Shown here piece by piece: positions 15,757-21,294 of a stretch of DNA of 21,294 bases. The notes under the pieces were generated by a model that was given only the letters and a program-made list of their open reading frames with translations, was not told where the DNA came from and did no database searches. Made by a program: the position numbers and the translations under genes. Source of the stretch: JBDNBY01 sp039767595 (GTDB lineage: Bacteria; Pseudomonadota; Alphaproteobacteria; Rhodobacterales; Rhodobacteraceae); contig JBDNBY010000004.1 in assembly GCA_039767595.1 (NCBI GenBank), forward strand, positions 1 through 21,294. The letters are read 5' to 3'. Numbering within the stretch: position 1 is the first letter of the stretch; each line of letters starts with the position of its first letter.

Positions 15757-16578
15757 ATGCGTCACACCGTTCCATCGATCCCACAGTTTTATGTCACAGC
15801 CCCACAAGGCTGCCCATATCTGAGTGATCGCGAAGAGCGCAAGATCTTTACCTCGATCCAAGGGGATGAGGCCCAAGATCTCAGTGACTGCCTCTCCAAG
15901 CAAGGGTTTCGCCGATCGCAAAATGTGCTCTACCGGCCATCTTGCACGCGATGCTCTGCCTGTTTGTCGGTGCGTATTCACATTGAAAACTCGTATTTGA
16001 GCAAAAATCAAAAACGGATGAAAAGTAAGCACAAGCATCTCAAACGCTCTGTGCGCGCCGCATGGGCCACAGAAGAGCAATTTGAGCTGTTCCACATCTA
16101 CCTCAATGCGCGGCACTACGATGGCGGCATGGTTGAGATGAACCTCTATGAATACGCCGAAATGATCGAAGAGACCCCCGTGCAAACTCGGATTGTCGAG
16201 TATCGTGACCCTATGACAGATCGGCTTGTGGGCTGCTCCTTAGCCGATATCATGGATGACGGCCTCTCGATGGTTTATTCGTTTTATGACCCAAGTCGCG
16301 AGTATGCCGGCTTGGGCAGCTATATGATTTTGGATCATGTGGATTTGGCGCGCAACACCGGCCTGCCCTATGTGTATCTGGGCTATTGGGTGCCAACCTC
16401 GCCTAAAATGGCCTATAAAGCGCGGTTTCGGGGGCTAGAAGTCTATCACGAGAGCGCTTGGGCCCCTTTGAAAGATTCAAAACTGTACGAGCCGTTGTTG
16501 TGGAAAGACAACCACCACTCGATCCCGCAGCAAGTGGCGCGCATTCATCTGCCCAATGGTCAATTGATCATTCGCTAG
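15757..16578 (+). CDS. bpt: Bpt, aspartate/glutamate leucyltransferase (arginyltransferase family)
   Basis: A bacterial aminoacyl-tRNA-protein transferase that adds leucine from Leu-tRNA to N-terminal Asp or Glu, marking the protein for ClpS/ClpAP degradation by the N-degron pathway. The 273-residue product has the ATE N-terminal domain with CPYL at 19-22 and the cysteine cluster C63, C66, C69 (SCTRCSACLSVRI), a motif tied to heme or Fe-S binding in this superfamily. The C-terminal GNAT-like domain includes YSFYDPSREYAGLGSYMI and YLGYWVPTSPKMAYKARF, which are diagnostic. ATG at 15757 has AGGAG about 6 bases upstream. The frame is open 78 bases further up, but without a ribosome site. It is divergent from glnE, and a strong hairpin follows 30 bases after the stop. 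Confidence 0.95.
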   Translation: MRHTVPSIPQFYVTAPQGCPYLSDREERKIFTSIQGDEAQDLSDCLSKQGFRRSQNVLYRPSCTRCSACLSVRIHIENSYLSKNQKRMKSKHKHLKRSVRAAWATEEQFELFHIYLNARHYDGGMVEMNLYEYAEMIEETPVQTRIVEYRDPMTDRLVGCSLADIMDDGLSMVYSFYDPSREYAGLGSYMILDHVDLARNTGLPYVYLGYWVPTSPKMAYKARFRGLEVYHESAWAPLKDSKLYEPLLWKDNHHSIPQQVARIHLPNGQLIIR

Positions 16579-16607
16579 GCACGGCTAGGCTAAATTCTAA
16601 ATACCAT

Positions 16608-16637
16608 AAAAAAGGGCGCCCTCAGGCGCCCCATTTT
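16608..16637 (-). terminator. Rho-independent terminator of the TRAP operon, possibly bidirectional
   Basis: A perfect 7-bp stem GGGCGCC / GGCGCCC (16614-16620 and 16625-16631) has a 4-base loop. Read on the minus strand it is followed by six T (the A run at 16608-16613), an ideal terminator 28 bases after the TRAP large permease stop. Read on the plus strand it is followed by C-ATTTT, so it may also end bpt transcripts less efficiently. Confidence 0.85.
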
Positions 16638-16658
16638 CATTCTGTCATACGGATACGA

Positions 16659-19013
16659 TCAATGCCCCAAAAGATCCGGCACGATTGTGACGATCACAGG
16701 GAACATCCATAACAACGCCAACCCCACCACTTGGATCCCAACAAAGGGCGCCACGCCGCGATAGATATCCCCTGTGGTGACTGATTTCGGCGCCACCCCG
16801 CGCAGATAGAACAGGGCAAATCCAAACGGCGGTGTAAGAAAGCTTGTTTGCAAATTCACTGCGATCATAATCGTCACCCATTTAGGATCAAAAGATCCGC
16901 CATAAATCACCGGCCCCACAATTGGCACAACGATGTAAATGATCTCTAGAAAATCAAGCACAAAGCCCAACACAAAGAGCACGATCATCACGATCAAGAA
17001 TACCATAACTTCGTTATCAAAGCTCTTGAGGAACTGCTGAATATAATGCTCGCCGCCAAATGAGATCACAACAAGGTTCAAAATTTGCGAGCCAATCAAA
17101 ATGGTAAAGACCATCGACGTCACCTTGGCTGTTTCTCGCACCACAGGCGAGAGGACCGCCGTTGTCCACAACACATAACACGAATACAGCAATCCAAAGA
17201 GCGCATAGAGATAAGCGCCATAGGCAATGATAAAGCCAACCCATGTTTCAAAATCGGCCTCGGTTGACGTTGTGCGCAGATCGAAATTGACCCCCACCAG
17301 CAGCATCACAACCAAAGCAAACGTTGAATTGATGATAATCTTGGCTGACTTTTCCTCATCCTTAAGCTTGCGATAGGCGGCCAGCATCAGCGCGCCCGCC
17401 GCCCCCAAAGCCGCAGCTGGCGTCGGATTGGTGATCCCGCCGAGGATCGAGCCAAGCACAGCCACAATCAAAACAAGCGGGGGAAACACGACGCGGATCA
17501 ACTCATTTTGTGCCAACCGCGGCAATGCCGTTCGGCAGGCCCACAAGGCCACGCTTGCGGGGATCAATAGGATAACAAACCGTTGTAGCTCTGAGGCAAA
17601 GGCCGACACAAACACGATATCCGTGAGCAGCATCAACGCTAAACCGCCAAGGCCGATCATCAATGGACGGCCATCTGCGTTTGGGGCGACGCCGCGCGCG
17701 GTCGTCATGATCAACGCGAGCATCACAGCCAAAATCGCAACACCAGTGCCGATGGGCGCCGCGCCTTCGCCTTGGGCTTGTACGGCTGAGATGATTTCAT
17801 CCTCGCTCAATTTGCGAGAGGCTTCCGCACCGCCGCCGGCCATGATGGCCTCTTGTTCGATGACGGCTTTATCCCACGCCTCTTGGCCGTGCAGATCGAT
17901 CATCGATGACTGGCATTCCTCTGACACTTCTGTGCGTAAGGATGCCGATTGTGACGCGTCGGTATAGCTGTCCACGACCAAGCTTTGGGATCCCACAAGT
18001 CCAACCTGTGCAAGCAAGATCGCACCGCCGATAAGGGCGACTGGCGCACCCACAAACCAAGTGACGGCTTCGTTGCGCGTGATCACATTGCCGGCCTTGC
18101 CTTCAAAATTAACCGCAGGGGCCTTGGTCGGATTGAACAGCGCGTAGCCAAAGGCATAGGTCGCATAAAGCAACGCGAGGAAAATACCAGGAAGGAGCGC
18201 AGCTTGGAACAATGTCCCAACAGAGAGGACCGCAGGTTGCCCCAGATAGGTCAGCGCATCACGGCAGCCGGCCTCAACGGCGCGCGCCTCTTGCGAGGCT
18301 GAATAAATATCACCAGCCAGCGTGCCCAAAAGAACAATCACGATCGACGGCGGGATAATTTGGCCCAATGTGCCAGAGGCCGCAATGACCCCCGTCGATA
18401 GCCCGGGTGAATAGCCATTGCGTAACATAGTTGGCAAGCTCAAGAGCCCCATGGTCACGACGGTCGCGCCGACGATCCCCGTCGAGGCCGCCAAAAACGC
18501 CCCGACAACCACAACCGATACGGCCAAACCGCCGGGCAGTGGACCAAACACACGGGCCATTGTGGTCAACAAGTCATTGGCGATTTTCGACCGCTCGAGC
18601 GTGATGCCCATCATCACGAACATCAAAACCGCTAAGAGCGTCTCAATCGATTGGCCCGCTAATACGCGCTCATTGATCCGGTTCACAACAAAGGCGACAT
18701 TGCGATCCATCGCAAATTCCCAGCCGCGCGGAAACACGGGCTCTAGGTACAGGGGCAAATCAGGGTATCGGAATTTCGATATTTCGGACGCTTTGACGCC
18801 CGAGGCAATCAAATCGCTATAGGCCTGCGACGAGGTGTCCACCGCTTGGTGCAACAACAGCCCCGCGCCGTCCAACACGGCGATAATCCCAAAAGAGACG
18901 ATCCCCGCCCCCGCAATGGCAAAGGCCACAGGAAATCCAGAAAGGATCCCAGAAAACAAACAGATAAAGACGATAATGAGACCAATCTCAACGCCATCGA
19001 GTCCAAATAACAT
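16659..19013 (-). CDS. TRAP transporter large permease, long form (DctM family)
   Basis: The 784-residue ion-coupled permease subunit of a TRAP transporter, the membrane channel that takes solute from the periplasmic binding protein. It is nearly twice the usual DctM length of about 430. DctM hallmarks are the N-terminal GFPVAFAIAGAG near 26-37, GQIIPPSI at 217-224 and GGITNPTPAAALGAAGA at 525-541. The extra length is in two insertions: a mostly hydrophilic segment at about 53-125, and a block from about 300 to 500 that holds an acidic polar stretch (347-420) flanked by additional hydrophobic helices. Long forms like this accompany TakP-like binding proteins. ATG at 19013 has AGGGGC 7 bases upstream. 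The gene lies 16 bases after the small permease gene. Confidence 0.93.
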   Translation of the reverse strand: MLFGLDGVEIGLIIVFICLFSGILSGFPVAFAIAGAGIVSFGIIAVLDGAGLLLHQAVDTSSQAYSDLIASGVKASEISKFRYPDLPLYLEPVFPRGWEFAMDRNVAFVVNRINERVLAGQSIETLLAVLMFVMMGITLERSKIANDLLTTMARVFGPLPGGLAVSVVVVGAFLAASTGIVGATVVTMGLLSLPTMLRNGYSPGLSTGVIAASGTLGQIIPPSIVIVLLGTLAGDIYSASQEARAVEAGCRDALTYLGQPAVLSVGTLFQAALLPGIFLALLYATYAFGYALFNPTKAPAVNFEGKAGNVITRNEAVTWFVGAPVALIGGAILLAQVGLVGSQSLVVDSYTDASQSASLRTEVSEECQSSMIDLHGQEAWDKAVIEQEAIMAGGGAEASRKLSEDEIISAVQAQGEGAAPIGTGVAILAVMLALIMTTARGVAPNADGRPLMIGLGGLALMLLTDIVFVSAFASELQRFVILLIPASVALWACRTALPRLAQNELIRVVFPPLVLIVAVLGSILGGITNPTPAAALGAAGALMLAAYRKLKDEEKSAKIIINSTFALVVMLLVGVNFDLRTTSTEADFETWVGFIIAYGAYLYALFGLLYSCYVLWTTAVLSPVVRETAKVTSMVFTILIGSQILNLVVISFGGEHYIQQFLKSFDNEVMVFLIVMIVLFVLGFVLDFLEIIYIVVPIVGPVIYGGSFDPKWVTIMIAVNLQTSFLTPPFGFALFYLRGVAPKSVTTGDIYRGVAPFVGIQVVGLALLWMFPVIVTIVPDLLGH

Positions 19014-19029
19014 AAGCTGCCCCTATCTA

Positions 19030-19965
19030 TTAATGTGTGCCTTCGTAGGCTTCTTCGCCATCGCCGAGCGTATCTTTGTCGAGGTATTTATTGTGGCTTT
19101 CCTCGCCCTCGAGATATTCCAACAGCGAGCGGTAGAAAAATCCTACGGCCTGTAAAATCACAGTGCCGGCAAAAAGTACCAAGAGCACTTTGAACAAGAA
19201 ATAAGCCGTAAACCCGTTCGGAGACGGCCCAATCGTTTCGACATTCCACTTCAACGCCCGTGATTTCATCAACAGCCGGTCCAACTGATCCGACGCCGAT
19301 GGTTTGGGCACGATCAAATGGCGCCACAAGAAATACCATGAATACATCCATGTCACGACCATCGCGGGGATCATAAAGACAAGCGATCCAAACATATCGA
19401 TGATCTTTTTGCGCTTGAACGAGGCCGGCGTATAGAACAGATCGACGCGCACATGCCCGCCTTGGATAAACGTGTAGGCCACGCATAGGCACACGATCAA
19501 CGCGTTGTAGAATTTCAGCCCCTCGGCATACCAAGAGATGTCAAATTGAAGGGGAATACCAATTCCCAAAACAATGTCGGCGCGCGTGAAAATACGCTGC
19601 ATGATCACAATCAACACTTGTTGCAACACCATGATCAAGCCCGCCCACGCGACGAGGCGACCCAAAGTGTTGCCAAACCCTTCGATCCCGCGCACGGCGC
19701 CCCAGAGCAGCTCGCGCTTCCATAGGCCGATCATCGTGAATGTGAGAAAAATGGCAAAAAATGCAAAAAACAGCTCAACCGAGCCGCCGTAATAGACAAA
19801 ACGCATGATGGCCTGTTTGTCGGACCAATCGAGCCACAAGCTGGGGTGCGACACGGCATAGCCGATGTTGTAGAACCCCATGAAAATGTTTTGAACAACC
19901 CATAAGATCCCCTGCCCTAGGGCCGCGGCCGCTTCGGCAAATGTAACGGTTTGTGTTGGTTCCAA
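19030..19965 (-). CDS. TRAP transporter small permease, long form (DctQ family)
   Basis: The small membrane subunit of the TRAP transporter, which pairs with the large permease. At 311 residues it is longer than the usual 160-200. Hydrophobic helices are visible near residues 15-35, 60-82, 104-124, 152-168, 190-212 and 255-277, giving more than the usual four, and the DctQ motif GGHVRVD is at 169-175. The C-terminal tail is acidic and soluble. The start codon is TTG at 19965, supported by a strong GGGAGG about 8 bases upstream. The nearby ATG is out of frame. The gene is separated from the binding-protein gene by 103 bases containing two hairpins and from the large permease gene by 16 bases. 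Confidence 0.91.
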   Translation of the reverse strand: MEPTQTVTFAEAAAALGQGILWVVQNIFMGFYNIGYAVSHPSLWLDWSDKQAIMRFVYYGGSVELFFAFFAIFLTFTMIGLWKRELLWGAVRGIEGFGNTLGRLVAWAGLIMVLQQVLIVIMQRIFTRADIVLGIGIPLQFDISWYAEGLKFYNALIVCLCVAYTFIQGGHVRVDLFYTPASFKRKKIIDMFGSLVFMIPAMVVTWMYSWYFLWRHLIVPKPSASDQLDRLLMKSRALKWNVETIGPSPNGFTAYFLFKVLLVLFAGTVILQAVGFFYRSLLEYLEGEESHNKYLDKDTLGDGEEAYEGTH

Positions 19966-19987
19966 ACGTGATCCCTCCCATGCGCAT

Positions 19988-20005
19988 ACCTGCTATTTTG
20001 CAGGT
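19988..20005 (-). repeat. Small hairpin upstream of the dctQ-like gene
   Basis: ACCTGC and GCAGGT form a 6-bp stem around a 6-base loop, ending 7 bases before the GGGAGG ribosome site of the small permease on the minus strand. It may shape translation of the permease or add to processing of the intercistronic RNA. Confidence 0.45.
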
Positions 20006-20018
20006 TTATACGTATAAT

Positions 20019-20054
20019 GAAACCCGCCCCATCGACATGCGAGGGGCGGGTTTC
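20019..20054 (-). terminator. Intercistronic hairpin after the TRAP binding-protein gene
   Basis: A perfect 12-bp inverted repeat (GAAACCCGCCCC with GGGGCGGGTTTC, 12-base loop) lies 14 bases after the stop of the binding-protein gene. It lacks a long U run, so it looks like a partial terminator or RNA-stabilising stem rather than a complete stop. That fits the known need for an excess of binding protein over permease in binding-protein transporters. Confidence 0.7.
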
Positions 20055-20068
20055 GGCATTACGATATC

Positions 20069-21157
20069 TTAGCTGTTGCCAAGAACGCGGTTACGCTGGC
20101 TGACGTACTCGCCGTCTGACAGTTGCAACCATGATGATGTTGCAGACACGGACGCCTCATAGCTTGCACGCACTTTGGCAAAGAATTCGTCATCCATGTA
20201 GCTATCCATCAACTCTTTTGAGGCGCTGCCGAAGGCATCCCATACGTCATCAGGGAATTCATATGTCTTGACGCCTGATGCACGCAAGTTGGCCAAGGAT
20301 GCAGCGTTTTTCGCTTGAGTATCCGCAACTTGTGCCATTGTCGCCGACATTGTAGCATATTTCAAAACCGCTTGGTGCTGCTCTGACAGGTCGTTCCAGA
20401 CGTCCAAGTTTACGTTTGCAGACAAGGCTGAGCCTGGCTCGTGGAAGCCCGCTGTGTAGTAGATTTTTGAAACTTCTTGGAAGCCGGCGCGCTCATCGGC
20501 CAGTGGACCGATCCACTCAAGACCGTCAATAGCACCCGATGACAACGCTTGATACAGCTCGCCGCCTGGAATGTTTTGAACAGAGACGCCCAATTTACCA
20601 AGCGCTTGACCACCAAGGCCAGGCATACGGAATTTCAAACCGTTGAGATCATCCACTGAGTTGATTTCTTTGTTAAACCAACCACCTGGCTGACAGCCCG
20701 TGTTACCACACATCAAACCTTTGAAGTTAAAGATCTGGCCAAGCTCATCATGAAGCTCTTGTCCGCCGGCACCATAATACCATGTTGCAACTTCTGTCGC
20801 TGTGCCACCAAATGGAACAGACGTGAAATATGCAAGCGCTGGGTGCTGCGATACAAAGTAATAGTCGGCTGAGTGGTACATGTCGGCCTGACCTGACGTC
20901 ACAGCGTCAAACACTTCGAACGCACCAACAAGCTCGCCTGCTGATTTTTTCTCGATGGTCAAAGACCCACCTGAAAGCTCACCTACGATTTTCTCAAGTT
21001 GTTGAGCAGCGTCATCAAATACCGCAAAGCCGCGTGGCACTGATGTCACCATTGTCAACGTACGCTTGCCTTGGGCATATAGCGGTGCCGCCAGTGATGT
21101 GGCCGCTGCAGCTGTGCCGCCGACGGCACTCGTCTTTAGAAAAGAACGACGATCCAT
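20069..21157 (-). CDS. TRAP transporter substrate-binding protein, TakP-like
   Basis: The periplasmic solute receptor of the TRAP transporter, 362 residues. The N-terminus carries a twin-arginine signal (MDRRSFLK, then a hydrophobic Ala-rich segment and an LYA cleavage site near residue 28), so it is probably exported folded. DctP-family residues are visible. R177 in LKFRMPGLGG is the usual carboxylate-binding arginine. The GAIDGLEWIGP segment has E214-W215, and Q156 is nearby. Both are as in TakP-like proteins, which bind 2-oxo acids or lactate with a metal ion. The ligand is therefore likely a small monocarboxylate, but this is inference. ATG at 21157 has GGGAGGA 7 bases upstream. It is the first gene of the operon. 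The codon choice (frequent CGT, GGT) suggests high expression. Confidence 0.93.
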   Translation of the reverse strand: MDRRSFLKTSAVGGTAAAATSLAAPLYAQGKRTLTMVTSVPRGFAVFDDAAQQLEKIVGELSGGSLTIEKKSAGELVGAFEVFDAVTSGQADMYHSADYYFVSQHPALAYFTSVPFGGTATEVATWYYGAGGQELHDELGQIFNFKGLMCGNTGCQPGGWFNKEINSVDDLNGLKFRMPGLGGQALGKLGVSVQNIPGGELYQALSSGAIDGLEWIGPLADERAGFQEVSKIYYTAGFHEPGSALSANVNLDVWNDLSEQHQAVLKYATMSATMAQVADTQAKNAASLANLRASGVKTYEFPDDVWDAFGSASKELMDSYMDDEFFAKVRASYEASVSATSSWLQLSDGEYVSQRNRVLGNS

Positions 21158-21187
21158 TAAGTATCCTCCCGAATTATATTTGGATCA

Positions 21188-21204
21188 CTGGATTCCATGT
21201 CCAG
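21188..21204. promoter_or_regulatory. Inverted repeat upstream of the TRAP operon, possible operator
   Basis: CTGGA-TTCCATG-TCCAG is a perfect 5-bp inverted repeat with a 7-base spacer, 31 bases upstream of the binding-protein start codon. A further TGGATCAC lies beside it, giving a directly repeated half-site. The position suits a repressor or activator site, but no regulator gene is in view. The remaining bases to the right edge (21205-21294) are AT-rich and hold no recognisable gene. Confidence 0.3.
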
Positions 21205-21294
21205 TCTTCGAAACTTAAGAAAACACCGTGGAAAGTCAAAAATCAACCTCTTTAAGGGTGCATCCCAACAAATAAATTCGCCATATGCGACACA

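Noticed and set aside
15606..15758. N-terminal extension of GlnE by 51 residues
   Set aside because: The extension runs into the bpt 5' end, has no ribosome site and does not resemble GlnE N-termini. The ATG at 15605 has a ribosome site.
17428..17967. Plus-strand open frame of 179 codons opposite the TRAP large permease
   Set aside because: Low-complexity Thr/Ser/Ala product, antisense to well-supported coding sequence, with no ribosome site or family resemblance.
21157..21180. TATAAT next to the binding-protein ribosome site as -10 of the TRAP operon
   Set aside because: Transcription from it would begin within the Shine-Dalgarno sequence, and the matching -35 (TGGACA) would need a 19-base spacer. 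It is probably just AT-rich sequence.

Overview
The window looks like a chromosomal segment of an alphaproteobacterium of the order Rhodobacterales (Roseobacter/Rhodobacteraceae type). The grounds are the protein types and the gene order, recalled from that group: scpB-scpA-SPOR-argS-dgt facing erpA-xthA; dksA with a FAD monooxygenase; moxR-DUF2927-VWA; glnE; and a long-form TakP-like TRAP operon. The species cannot be named from the sequence. No tRNA, rRNA, CRISPR, insertion sequence, phage gene or attachment site was seen. Coding density is very high, and no stretch of 300 bases lacks a gene.

Layout. (1) 1-5006, minus strand: dgt, argS, a SPOR-domain membrane protein, scpA and the start of scpB, reading leftward in close succession. 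nagZ, which normally lies between the SPOR gene and scpA in this group, is missing. (2) 5092-6212, plus: erpA (Fe-S carrier) and xthA (exonuclease III, TTG start). (3) 6241-7820, minus: dksA followed by a FAD monooxygenase coupled by a GTGA overlap. (4) 7953-12561, plus: MoxR AAA+ ATPase, a DUF2927 lipoprotein, a 55-residue two-helix membrane protein, a CoxE-like VWA protein and an M48 zinc protease. (5) 12548-15605, minus: glnE and a small unknown gene overlapping its 3' end. (6) 15757-16578, plus: bpt, the N-degron leucyltransferase. (7) 16659-21157, minus: a TRAP transporter operon (binding protein, small permease, long large permease), with hairpins between the first two genes and a strong terminator at the end.

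How the genes fit together. Most are housekeeping: chromosome condensation (ScpAB), cell envelope (SPOR), translation (ArgS), nucleotide pool control (Dgt), Fe-S assembly (ErpA), repair (XthA), stringent response (DksA), nitrogen control (GlnE) and protein turnover (Bpt). The TRAP operon imports an organic acid, probably a 2-oxo acid or a relative. The least understood part is the MoxR/VWA block. There an ATPase and its probable VWA partner flank a lipoprotein whose core resembles a zincin protease with the catalytic motif lost, a tiny membrane protein and an active-looking M48 protease. It could be an envelope maturation or quality-control system, and it is the best candidate here for undescribed biology.
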